A stretch of DNA of 64,000 nucleotides from Sphagnum magellanicum (taxonomy: Eukaryota > Streptophyta > Sphagnopsida > Sphagnales > Sphagnaceae), in NCBI GenBank assembly GCA_021904315.1, contig CM038908.1:24944501-25008500 (forward strand), in the 5' to 3' direction. Of this stretch, positions 1 through 10,935 are shown piece after piece. A model generated the notes under the pieces. The model was not told the origin of the DNA, ran no database searches, and saw nothing but the letters and a program-made list of their open reading frames with translations. The position numbers and the translations under genes were made by a program. Positions within the stretch are counted from its first letter, which is position 1, and every line of letters starts with the position of its first letter.

Positions 1-2269
1 CAAAGTTGAAGATACAAAACCTATTTGTGAATGGAACACAAAAATGAAGGATTTCAAGTTCCTATATTTATATTCAAATTATTGTTATGAGCTTTGTTGT
101 CCTACTACTATCTATTTTGAGATTATGAGTTTTATATTTATAGTTAAATTAAAAAATCTAGATTTCAGAAACATTTACAACTCACTTTATGTTATTTTTC
201 AATTGTAATGCATCTTTTTTTACATTGGGTGTGACATGACAAATATTATGGTAAAGGAGTCTAAAATATTTGCTTTGAAAAATGGAAGTGTTGATTTCAC
301 TCACTTGTTTTGCAAGCTAAATGGATTCAAATTATCAAAAACAAGCATGAAGTCATAAACAAATGGATGGTGCACACTAAAATAGTCAACTAAATCTATA
401 CCACTATCCATAAATAGTCTTAAACCAATGTCCTCTAGCTTGGATCTCTTGGATGTCAAGGTTTATTATGATGAATGGCCCCAAGTCATCATCTTCCTTT
501 CCATTGTCGTTGCTTAGAACAATAATCTCGACATCCTTTTGTAACAATGTTTTCTTATTGAGTTCAATATGTTTTCTTCTCGTGTTCTTCTTCGCGATAT
601 GTAAATTGAAATTATTGTCAAAATGTTCTATCAAATCTTGCAACTCATCATGAGGAGCAAGTTCTTTCCGGGGTCTTTAGAGGAGTAAATAACTTTTCAA
701 AATCGGTTTCATCTAAACTATCTCTAATAATCATTTTTTTCACTTAACTAGATGACATAGTTCATGGCCTCATCATTGTGATTTTTCATCCCATGACTTT
801 TTGGAAATCTCTGTAATGTTACAATTTCCTTGTTTAAGTATCCATACAAAATTATTTTTCTAAATTCATGTTCAACAATGTCTCCAAAGCAAGCATGAAC
901 AACAAAATGAATTTACAAGAAATATTCATCATTCCTTTATGAACTCAATATCAATTGCGATAAGTAGGTACTTGCATTATGTATGTATTTTGAACATTTG
1001 CTATAATTTTTGAACTCCAAGTAATGGTCTTCGATTCACATTTGTATTACCAACATGATTGTATTCCCATATCTTTTCAGAATAGTCTATTGTGTTTAGT
1101 AAATTATATATTTTTTATATTTGATATTGAACAACTCTTTGTTTATGTTAGCATGAATTAACATCTAACATTACTTTAATTAATCTAAATAATGTTATAG
1201 TTTAAAGGTGATTTAAACTGTCATTACATTAAAAGGTCACTTTTTGAACCTTGCTATTGCCGATTTTAAGATTGGTTTTATCGATGGTCCATATCTATCA
1301 ATTTTGGCAATTATTTGTTTCGCAATTCACCCCACGCACAAAATAAAAAATATTTGATGAAACGATTGTTTCCATTATTTTCAAGTGGAGTTATAGGTAT
1401 AATTCAACTACGTCAAAAAATATTATTTCTTATAAGGGTATATTTTAATAGGTGGATTATGTCAAAGAATATTTTGCCATGTTGGATTTTTCCAAGGAAT
1501 ATTTTATGGGACAATGGAGCTTGTTAGAAAATATTCTTATGGGGTGGAAAAGTCTTTAATAAAATATTCCATTAATGTGTCAAAAAATACTATAGAATAT
1601 TCTTTATTGCTCACGTTCATTGGCTCACGCTCATGCTCACATGCTCACCAAATAACATTCTTGCCTAAAAATCACATAGAAAAGGCTTCTCAAGGTTTGA
1701 AAGTTGTGTAAAATGTTGAAAAAATGAACAAGTTCAAAAACTCTATCATCAAGGTTCAAACATGAACAATTATGGACAAGGTTTCTTTAACCTTGAAGAA
1801 ACTCACCATCCTAGAAGAACAGACAACCATGGCATTATTTGCCATGCATAAAGATCAATTGGTCTCAAAGGAGGCACAATAATATTTTAAATTGTGAAGA
1901 TGCAAGGGACTCTCAAAACTTTGATCACAATTGGAAACAAACATGCAAATTTTGGCTACAACTTTAAGCACACCAAGCATTGCCACGATTTTGAGCCTTG
2001 TGGAGACCACACAAGTAGAAGAAACAAATGTTCTTGGATAGACATTCAAACCTAGAAGCATGCATTAAAACATTTAGGTTTGTAAAAAAAAATAAAAATT
2101 ATTTCAATGCAAGTTGTTGCCTTTCAATGTCTACTAGTGTTCAATGAGGTCATTTTAAAGTCTAAAGTGCGCATTGGCAATTTCTATGACATTTGTGCCA
2201 TTCATGAAAATTACAAATGTGAGACCCTTTTTTAATTGTGAAAGATTGCGGTCTTGCCAAGTTCTAGAT
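1..2269. other. AT-rich intergenic DNA, nothing recognised
   Basis: No reading frame here resembles a known family, and I see no RNA gene or clear repeat structure. Composition is strongly AT-rich with poly-A/T runs, as in the other transposon-derived intergenic tracts of this window. The right edge may include the outer part of the Harbinger element that follows, but I could not find its terminal inverted repeats. Confidence 0.5.
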
Positions 2270-3270
2270 CCTAACCTTCTTCATTTTCAATGATCATGTT
2301 GTGAAACACCACACATGCAACCATCAACACATTTTTTATCACCTTTCTATTCCATTATCTATTGGCATTTGCAATAACTTGAAATTTGGCTTGGAGTATC
2401 CTGAAATAATGTTTGACATCCTTCCATGTACTCTATTAACATTTTGCAAAATGATGTCACTTTTTTCCTTGTGGTTCATGGATTGTTTGAACAAAGATCA
2501 ACCATGTTGGATAAATCCCATTGACAAGTATATAAAAGCATTCGTAAATTATCCCATTCACTATGAAATTGACATCACTTCCTAGGCCTTACAAGAAATT
2601 TGCAACCAAAGGGGATTGATCAAGCACATTCAAATCATTGTTTCATCCAAACAATCAAAAATAAGCATGCCATTTCCACAATTATTGATCAACAATTATT
2701 TTTAAAATAATAGATTTTTGTTTATCCTTGTCTATGAATTTCCCTTGTTAAGCAATGGGGAAATCTTTCTATTTGTAATGCATACAATCTAGTGACATAA
2801 ACATCCTAGGGAAACTGTAATCCACATTGATTTTAAGTTGTCTCCAAATTAACACACGATGGTTGCTACAAGTATTTTCATTCAAAAATCTCACAAATTG
2901 TTTTGACAATATGTTTCAAGCATTTGGTGGTGGTGGTGGTTTTTGCCAAATGACAATATTCATCAGTGGTATTAGTTACAATTTCATATGTTGGCATTTG
3001 CAAAGTTATTGTGCATTTTTGGATGGAAGAAAGGCCTACATGCCCACATATCCTTGCATTGCACAAAATAAAAATCATGAGCACAAACAACATTCAAAAT
3101 TATGCAAAAAGTTTCACGTTTCATCTTGTATTTCTTACAAGAAAACTAATCATTGTATAATTTTTCCAAATTTGTGAATGGCATAAATCTTGTTAATGAT
3201 CAAAATTTGTTCAACATCTTGGCAAAGAACCACCATGTTGCCATTTGGGTGCATTCTCCACCTACACCAA
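2270..3270 (-). mobile_element. PIF/Harbinger transposase relic
   Basis: Read on the minus strand with frameshifts and stops ignored, this stretch gives the full order of motifs of a plant PIF/Harbinger DDE transposase. Near 3010-3040 is the GLSSIQKCT block, then DEYCHLAKTTT near 2940. The first catalytic Asp lies in SLDCMHYK (about 2785). HAYF and NNDLNVLDQSP, with the second catalytic region, follow near 2600-2660. VNGIYPTW and FVQTIHEPQGKK lie at 2470-2560, and WKDVKHYFRILQAKF and VFHNMI at 2290-2420. At least six frameshifts or stops interrupt it, so it cannot encode an active enzyme. Family assignment rests on motif order, which I regard as secure. Terminal inverted repeats and the 3-bp target duplication expected for the superfamily were not found. 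Confidence 0.85.
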
Positions 3271-3761
3271 CAAATTTTGTGTGAACAATTTGTCATTGTC
3301 ATCTTCAACTTCAACTTGCATGATTATGTGTAAGCACCGGTGCCATACTTCCATTACAACCTAATTCCAAAGGTGTTATAACATGTTAAACCCCAACTAT
3401 ACTTGTGCATGATTTATGTGTTATAATGTGCTAAAACCTAGTTGCAAAAAAAATAAAATAGGAAGAACACAAGCTTGACATGCAACCCAATTGGGCATCA
3501 CCAATGCAAGGCATTTTCCCATGTTATTCACTTAACATAAATGTTTGCAAAGGACAAGTGGCATGGAGAATTATGTTTGGTGGTGGTCAGTTTTAAAGGG
3601 TCATTAAAAATGTTCATAATTAATTAGTAGCAAAATAATTAGTGCAATAACGATGGAGATGTTTTAAAAAAGGTGGATGCCTTTTAAAACAACCAAACAT
3701 TTTTCCTTTTCACATCTTGACCTAAACAATAATGATATTCTGCACAATCTTATATATTAAT
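3271..3761. other. AT-rich spacer, nothing recognised
   Basis: Between the Harbinger relic and the GC-rich island I see only AT-rich DNA without a recognisable coding frame. It may belong to the 5' side of the Harbinger element. Confidence 0.4.
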
Positions 3762-4300
3762 TCACTACGTCCGTCCGTCCGTCCGTCTGTCTATGACGGG
3801 GGTTTTGGGGGGTGGGGGAGGGAGAGGCCGGTGAAGCAGTGGGCGACCGGTGTCAGTCTGTGACGAGGGTTGGACCACCACGGTTTCCGTGTACAAACCG
3901 TCTCCACAAAGCATTGCAGCCGTCCGAAGGGTAGGAATGACGGTCGGATCGCATCCCTCTCCCACCGCACTAGAGGCGGATATAAAAACCTTCCCCCCCC
4001 CCCCCCCCCCCCCCCCCCACACTACCGAAAGAACCAGCGGTTACATAGAGGAGCGTGTTTTCGAAAATTTCCAAAACTTTCGGGAACCAAAGTTCAAAAT
4101 GTCATAACCGGGGTTTTGGGTTTTCTCACGTTGGGTAAGGGAGTAAATACCCGGACTGATAACTTGAGGGCACACACGGCTAGTTCTGATACCTGCACAA
4201 TGTCGGTCGGGACCACTGTGCGTTCGGGGTGGCTGGAGTGGCGTAGCCACGGGTGTCCGAAGGTCATGGGTACCACTAGTATTGAAGGATTCATGTTATC
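3762..4300. repeat. GC-rich island with tetranucleotide repeat, G-runs and C26
   Basis: This segment differs sharply from its AT-rich surroundings. It begins with a GTCC microsatellite (about 3768-3790), continues with clustered G runs (about 3797-3826) that fit a G-quadruplex pattern, and carries an uninterrupted run of 26 C at 3993-4018. The frames that cross it on both strands are Pro- or Gly-rich consequences of these homopolymers and look non-coding. It could be a fragment of a GC-rich transposon or an inserted foreign segment. I recognise no family. Confidence 0.6.
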
Positions 4301-4689
4301 TCTTTCAAAGAAACCAAATCACTTTCCTATTGCAATGGGCAGTGATTGTCCCATTTTTTCAACAAACCTACCATTTCCAACTCTAATTTGGTTATGGTTA
4401 AAAAGTAAGTAGTTCCCACCTTTGGATTAAAGATTACAATTTTGTCTTGTATATCCTCTTTGGTTTAAAACCTCCCCCTATCTTTACACCAAACATTAGC
4501 AACCATCTCCTAGCCCTACATGTAGTTTAGTTGTTATTTTCCTAGAAAAACCAACTTCTCACAATTTCACAACATTATTCTATTAAAAATAAATTGCCAT
4601 TACATCTTTTAGGGTTTTAGGTTTTTTCTTTTTAACATATATCACCATCTTTGCCCAAGCCCTCCTTATTCTCCAAAGACCATACCCAA

Positions 4690-6020
4690 CCACCCTCATT
4701 GTTTATTTTGCAAACACCACTCTAAACTAGGCACCCATTTGACCCTTCCTTTTTTGGTTGTTATTTCTTTAACCTAAATCTTAAAAACTTGTGTAAATTT
4801 GAATCTCCTAGTTCAATGGCATGCATAATCCGTTTGGTCAACAAAGCATTATTGCTTGGTAATATACATGTATATTATTTTCTTTTAGATATTATGCAAT
4901 AAAAGATCATTGACATTTGTCGAGTCCAAAGTCAAGCCAAAATGGGTGCTCAGCAACTTTGGAATGAATTCATCCAATGCCCATATCCATTAAAAAACTT
5001 GTGTCCATTCCAATCTTACCTTTTGTTTCCTATCCACCCAAAATACTATTGAAAAAGACTTGATGTTGTTGATGTGAAAATTTGATGCTTGGCAAAACAT
5101 TTCCAAAACCCTAACCATCCAAGAGACTCAATTTTGAATGGCTCTCACAATGAGGCTTGTGTCATTTGCAAACTAGGCAATCAATTACTACATGTTGGAT
5201 CTAGAAAGTTTAATTCCTTGAATTTTCCTTTCCTTACCCTCCTAAAGGGTAACCCTATTGCACTCCCTTTTCAATGGGAAGTTCTTTTGATGGTTTCCCA
5301 TTGATGATTATACTAACATTTGCCCCAACAAACAAAATTCCAATCATTTTCACAAATTCATATGGAATCCCCAATTTGGCCATGTATTAAAAAAGGAATG
5401 GACCTACTCCATTTTGTTATAGGCCTTTGAAAAACCCAACATAAGAAAGATCGTGGATTGTTTATACTTCTTTGCCCATGAAATCATTCATGATAAGAAA
5501 AATATTGTTTAGAATGAATTTTGAGGAAGAAAAGATAATTGAAATGGGCTAATTACCTTCAGTAATGTTGGTTGACGTTGAAGTTACACAACATTTGCAA
5601 AAAAATTGTAAAGAATGTTGAGTACCATGATTAGTCTCCAGTTGGATGATAGGGATTCACACCCTTTATGCAACAAAGTTATGAACCCTTTTGTGACTTT
5701 TAATAGGAACTATCCCCTTTGAAATGACTTTTACACCATCCAAGTATACTCCTTCCTCACCACTTCCTACATTTTTGAAAAATCTTACAACAATGTTGTC
5801 AAGGCCGAAAGCCTTTCCTTTAAACATTTTTTTCACAACTACAAGTAGGTCATGTTCCTCCATAGGATGGCCTAAATTCACAACCCTAAAACATTTTGAT
5901 GTATTGTGAATATATTTCAATGACCATCTTTAATCTCCCTCTTCAGTAAACAATTCTACCAACTCTTGATTCATATTCTTCCATGATCCCATAAAACATT
6001 TAGTTAATTGCCCATCTTCT
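4690..6020 (-). mobile_element. L1-type LINE reverse transcriptase relic
   Basis: The minus strand reads, in order and across several frameshifts, as the reverse transcriptase of a plant L1-clade non-LTR retrotransposon. A block ending in KGKAFGLDNIVVRFFKNVG near 5790-5870 corresponds to the KAPGPDG fingers motif. ISPFQLSFLP is near 5540. FSKAYNKMEW, near 5420, corresponds to the LDFSKAYDKVEW catalytic region but has Asn where the family has Asp. LPIEKGVQ is near 5270, and FANDTSLIV near 5150 corresponds to FADDT with one catalytic Asp changed to Asn. A weaker 3' connection-domain match (ALLTKRIM) extends to about 4840. The element is dead. Both ends are ill-defined and no endonuclease domain was found. 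Confidence 0.8.
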
Positions 6021-6079
6021 ACCTTCCTCCCACATTTTTGGGAAATTCTCATAGCTTGGTCACCCTACTTTGTGAAATT

Positions 6080-6921
6080 GTTGATGTCGCAACCTTAGCC
6101 TTAGGCTCGCGACCAAGGCAAGGGCTTGCGAAGGTGCAGGCCAATAGTGAGCTTGGGAGTCACATTTCATGCTCCTAGGAATGCAAGGGAATGCGAGGGA
6201 ATGAACCCCGACACTCCCAAATGAGCTCTCATTTTGGGAGTTGGAATCCCAATGGACTCCCAAATTTTTAAAGGGCAATTGCAAGGGTCAAAATTCATTG
6301 GATTGAGATGTTCCTTATATCATTGGAAAGTTCTTGGAACTTAGATATTTGAAATGGGCTCGCATGACCCATTTGGACACTTAAAACACAAGTTATGGCC
6401 AAAAGAAGGACCATTAAAAGTTAGGAATCGTCTCGATTTCCTTGTGTTTAGATGGCTTGCCACATATCAATGGAAAGCTCTCAACGAGGGCTACAACTTT
6501 TCTTTAGACCTAATCTCCATCGAAGGTCTGCACACAAAGCTATAGGCCTCCAAAGTCTTGGGACTCCCACTTGGGAGTCTCAGGACAAAATGCCACTTGA
6601 ATGCTGGCCCCGTGGCCAGGCACAAAGTATACTATAAGGGGGAAAGTGGTGGCTTCCCCCAAGTCTGGGCTGTGGTGAATGTCCGTGCACCAAAAACGCT
6701 CCAGTTATGCACTAACCAACTTGTTATTTGGTTTGCACATGCCGATGTGAATGATTGAAGTGCTTGTCAATCTTCCTAGTCCCATCCCGAAGCTCCAACA
6801 CACCCCTTTAGCTTCAAAGTGCTGTGAGCCAGGGAACGTGCCCCAACTTCCTACTCTTTCATTGTTTTCATTTTAAACTCACATTTGAGTCTATTGAGGA
6901 GGTTGGGAGTGCGTCAGTTGA
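6080..6921 (+). mobile_element. Solo LTR, family A copy 1, with 5-bp TSD
   Basis: A non-coding unit runs from TGTCGCAACC (6085) to GTGCGTCA (6916), 832 bp with the TG...CA ends of a retrotransposon LTR. It is bordered by an identical 5-bp direct repeat GTTGA at 6080-6084 and 6917-6921. The same unit occurs in inverted orientation at 25264-26139, which confirms its limits. No internal retrotransposon region adjoins either copy, so both are best read as solo LTRs left by LTR-LTR recombination. The superfamily cannot be assigned from the LTR alone. The copy inserted just beside the LINE relic. Confidence 0.85.
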
Positions 6922-7799
6922 TTAATTCTTCTTAAACTTCACTTGGAATTTATTTTACGTAACTAATTTTTTTTCCCTTTGGTCATGTATGTTGAATCAA
7001 CTCCCCCAAAGTTAAAAGATCCCCTTGGTGTCAGCCATTAGAATATTTTGTAGGACATCATCTAATTTGTTGACCTTTTGTTTCCAATGACTTTTTACAA
7101 GGACCACACCATATTGCTTACCTTTTCTTTCATTGTTTTGAGTACAACCTACAAAATTATTTTTCCCATTTGCCCACCATGTTTGGTCCAATCCATTACA
7201 AGAAAAATGGTTGTTTGTAATCAATTTTTGTAATTAAAAAATGTCATTTGTATCTAAAAAAAATTACAAATGACAGTTTTTAATTGCAAAAATTGGTTTC
7301 AAACAACAATTTTATTTTTTCATTTTTTTCAAGTCAAATTGGAAAATAATGACCCAAAAACCATGTCAAACATGTCAAATAAACTACAATATTTGAACTA
7401 CATATGCCTATGTGATGCCCCTTTGATGACATGTTAATTATGGCAAGTTGTGCTTGATTATTAATATGGATGTTTTGAAATCTAAATTGAATCACAAAAT
7501 GTTTCAATTTCAATTTTTTGTTTGAACAAAAGACATTTAACGTTGAGTAGGTGTTCCATCAAACAACATTAGTTTCACAAAAGGCCCCTTGATTTTCATG
7601 ATTTACATTTTTTTTATGTTCAAATGTTTTATAGTAATAGGGGACTATTAGACACTTTAAAAATCATTCAAAATACAAGACCCCAATAATTTGATTTTTT
7701 TTTAAAACTCAAAATTCAAAGTGTGTTTGAAATTCAAGAATCCCTTACAACATGTAAATGTGGTGAAATCTATATGGTGTTTTTAAAAAAAGAAGTTTA

Positions 7800-7803
<4 letters not shown>
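6922..7803. other. AT-rich intergenic DNA, nothing recognised
   Basis: No gene, RNA or clear mobile element can be supported in this AT-rich stretch. A short imperfect inverted repeat of a word like AATCAATTTTTGTAATTA occurs near 7216-7300. Confidence 0.4.

Positions 7804-7855
<52 letters not shown>
7804..7855. repeat. (TA)26 microsatellite
   Basis: An uninterrupted run of TA dinucleotides of about 52 bases. Confidence 0.98.
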
Positions 7856-7859
<4 letters not shown>

Positions 7860-8734
7860 AACACATTTTGATATGTTTTGAAATGATGATCATGTTTCAA
7901 GATTAAATGCAAACTCCAGTGGAATTTGTACAATTTTAAAAATTCATATTTACTAAAAAATATTTAAAATGATATATTGGAAAAATATGAATATTTTTAA
8001 TAAAAAATTGCAAAAAAAATCATTTAAAACTCTCCTTTTATGAAAAAGTTTGTTTTCAGCAAAAGGACCTAAAATAGACAATTGTCTATAGTCTAAAGTA
8101 AACACATTGTTTCATTGTTTCTCATTTGGACCCATTCACCTTTAGTGATGTAATTACATTTCTAGCCATTTTTTCCCCCTTTTCCTTTTGATTTCATGCC
8201 CTTAATACATCTATCATTTTCTCCTTGTTAACCATTTCACCATCCTTTCCATCAATGACAATGCCTTCACCATTCCCATTTCTTTTTGGCAACTACTTGG
8301 GGCTATAGGTTGGTTATGGGGTCCACACCATTTGGGGCAATTAGTTGATTTTCTTTAGATGAAAATTTCACTTTCACAAAATATTATATTTTATAATGTT
8401 GAATAAACCCAACAAAATAAGAGCTCTAACAAATTTGCTCTATGTATTTGTTATTTTAACATTAAAAGTAAGGGAGGCTAAATTGGCATTTGTTATTGAT
8501 TATGTAACAATGTTAATTTAATCATCATTCCTTTGGTTTCTCATGACATTCCTTGCATTTTAATGGCATAAAATAAGTTATGAATCACAAATTTTGCTAA
8601 GTCTATTCTCATTAGGTTTGCCCAATAAAGTTTACTTGGTAGAATCAATTATGTTTAATGAAGGCATATTTGACAACATATTTTTTCACATTCCATTTTT
8701 TAATACATTGATAATATTACCAATTCAACCCCCT
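7856..8734. other. AT-rich intergenic DNA, nothing recognised
   Basis: No reading frame, RNA gene or repeat family is recognisable between the TA microsatellite and the candidate LTR. Confidence 0.4.
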
Positions 8735-9385
8735 TGTAACGGATGTGAACAATACACACCATCTTCCAATAGATGAAATTCTTCCATAGTGTTCATCCAT
8801 AACTCCTAGCTAAGTTTTAATTAACTTTTAGTTAAGTTCTAGTTAACTTTTAATTAAGTCCCAATTAAGTCCTAGTTAAATTCCAATTAAGTTCTAATTA
8901 AATTCAAGTAAATTTTTAGTTAACTTTTAGTTAAATCCAAGTTAAGTTTAACTAATTCCTAGTTGATTCCCAATTAAGTTTAATTTAACTTTCAATTAAC
9001 TCATAGTTGACTCCTAGTTATGAAGGTTCCCAAGAAGGTTCATTATTTGATGCACACATATAAGCTTCTTTGGAAGTTTCTTTGAGTTTGGTCCCCAAAG
9101 GAGTATAAATAGGAGTAGGACCTTTCATTTCCTTTAGTCTATTCAACATCAGGTTTAGGCACAATCTTGCACCATAACCTTGTCATGTTCTTTTCATATT
9201 CATGTTTGCATATGTTAACATAATAAAAAGTTATTTTCACGTTTGTTTGACACATCTCATGTTCTTGTTCTTAGTTTTTTAATTTTTGTTTTTGAATCAC
9301 ATAATCTTGTCTTGCTCCTTATTTAGAAATTAAATTTAAGCCTTTCCCTTAACCTTAGTTCTCATGGTTTTTTGTGTCCTTGACA
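8735..9385 (+). mobile_element. Candidate solo LTR with TATA box and poly(A) signal
   Basis: The unit starts TGTAACGG and ends CTTGACA, so the ends are TG...CA with a weak inverted TGT match. It is flanked by CCCCT on the left and CCCCC on the right, a possible 5-bp duplication with one change. Inside, in LTR order, are a tandem array in the U3 position, a TATA box (TATAAAT at 9104-9110) and an AATAAA at 9222-9227. No second copy and no internal region are present in the window, so this is a structural inference only. Confidence 0.5.
8804..9022 (+). repeat. 11-bp tandem array, about 20 units
   Basis: The sequence is built from degenerate 11-bp units of the form TTYYARTTAAG, for example TTTTAGTTAAG, TTCTAGTTAAC, TCCCAATTAAG and TCCTAGTTAAA. 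There are about twenty, and one unit is a base short. Each carries a TTAA core. The array lies upstream of the TATA box of the candidate LTR, where U3 enhancer repeats sit in retrotransposons. Confidence 0.9.
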
Positions 9386-10360
9386 CCCCCATTCATTATA
9401 TTAGTAGTATTGGTCACAATGGCCAATTTTAAAACCTACTATTTTTTTATTAGTGGCTTACCTACTTTGAAATTGTTATTTACTTGCATTGAAATGTCAT
9501 GGGCATGAAAACTATCACAAATAGAAGATTTTTGAAAAACATAAAAATTAAAACAAACTATATCAAAAATAAACTTAAACCTAAGTCCAACCCCAAGAAA
9601 ATATAATAAAAACAAGGTCATCAAATATGCAAAAAAAAATTCAAATATAATTTTACTTAAAACCCAAAATGAATTTTAAAATGACACAAAAGGAACAAAG
9701 CTTAAAGTTAAAATCATATTTTAAATTGGTGTTGAATAGACTAAAAATAGTGAGGAAAATTATCAATATTTATATCTAATTGGGAACCTAGTTCAAAGAA
9801 CTTGACATGGAAGTTTTACATGACACATCATCCAAGGAACCTTTTAAAGCATTCACCTAATTACACATTGTAGATGAAAAGCGGATAATGATGTAGGAAA
9901 GATGGATGAAACTCATGCATGAATTATGATCAATGTTGATGATGATGATGTTGGTTTATGTTGGTGATGATAATGTTAGTGATCATGATGTTAAACAATG
10001 CATGAACTTCAATTCATTGTTAGATGTCCTCCATGACATGAAGTCACTATCTATCTAGTTATAGGCCACTACATGTTGCTATTAAAACTTGCAAATGAGT
10101 TGTTGAAGGCCCATTTTGTCAAGTGTGCCCTTCTTTGCTTTGCCTTGGGAATGCTTACAGACCAAAATTGGCCTTCTATGGCCTATTCTATAGTAGACAA
10201 AGCTAGCCTACATCACCAAACTTCTGTCCTCATATGTCAAATGTTTGTGTGTTATGGTATAAAACTGAATTGAATTAGTTATTCATGACTCCAATACCAC
10301 TAGTAAATTTGCTGGGGGTAAAACATGAAGCCAATTTGATATATAATATATAACCCTACT
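9386..10360. other. AT-rich intergenic DNA, nothing recognised
   Basis: No supported gene. A short GATGAT-rich, low-complexity stretch occurs near 9930-9990. Nothing else is recognised. Confidence 0.4.
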
Positions 10361-10383
10361 TAGGTTTAGGGTTTAGGGTTAGG
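10361..10383 (+). repeat. Short interstitial telomere-type repeat
   Basis: About three degenerate units of the plant telomere motif TTTAGGG occur in a row. This is too short to mark a former chromosome end. Confidence 0.7.
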
Positions 10384-10526
10384 TACATAGATAAAGAATC
10401 TACAAATGTTCATATGGTGGATGTCTCATACCTCATTGGGTAACATTGTAATGCATACAAATGCAAAACATATGCTTATTTGTCTTGTGATTAGCCACCA
10501 ACACACTACGACATGAGCGATGGATG

Positions 10527-10692
10527 GTGGGTGGATAGGAAACACTTTTTCATTGGCTTCTAGTTCCCAAGCTAACCATGGTGGTTAGCTTATAAGCTTT
10601 ACATGTGGATGGTTACTACCTATCTAACCATTATGGTTAGATATGGGATGGGAATTCAAAGGAAAAAAATGTTTCCTGTCCATTCACACACA
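10527..10692 (+). mobile_element. MITE-like foldback element, copy 1
   Basis: The left part (GGATAGGAAACACTTTTTC near 10536, then GCTAACCATGG) is repeated in inverted form at the right end (TGTTTCCTGTCC near 10670, preceded by CATTATGGTTAGAT). This gives imperfect terminal inverted repeats of about 50 bp around a short centre. Two smaller perfect stems, GCTAACCA/TGGTTAGC (10571-10589) and ATCTAACCAT/ATGGTTAGAT (about 10621-10642), lie inside. A diverged relative lies at about 34690-34806. The limits are approximate and no target duplication was confirmed. Confidence 0.5.
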
Positions 10693-10716
10693 CACACTCA
10701 CACACACACACACACT
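10686..10716. repeat. (CA)n microsatellite
   Basis: An interrupted CA dinucleotide repeat directly at the right edge of the foldback element. Confidence 0.9.
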
Positions 10717-10740
10717 CATACTTGTATGGTATGATGGTAG

Positions 10741-10935
10741 GTGCTGGTTCACTCCACCATCAATGCAAATTTGAGCACCACTGTAGATTATGATGCAAAA
10801 GCCATCAAACTGGCACTTGCAACACATGCTGAAGGAAGGAGCTCTGATAAAGCCTGTACCTTTGCAGGTCAGTGCACTTGTTACATTTGCAACAAGTGGT
10901 GTGTCACACTGTGGCCTTGCTGCCATTTACACTAA
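10741..10935. other. GC-richer open fragment, unrecognised
   Basis: A stretch of balanced composition is open in several frames on both strands. On the plus strand it reads an Ala-rich segment containing VDYDAKAIKLALATHAEG, followed by a possible splice acceptor near 10868. It could be a captured gene fragment or an exon relic, but I recognise no family and the flanks are AT-rich and closed. I do not call it a gene. Confidence 0.25.

Noticed and set aside
10361-10383. Telomere relic or chromosome end
   Set aside because: Only about three units of TTTAGGG, which commonly arise by chance or in promoters.
10684-10926. 80-codon minus-strand open frame over the CA repeat
   Set aside because: Its C-terminus is the translated microsatellite and the rest matches nothing I know. 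The same DNA is open in other frames.
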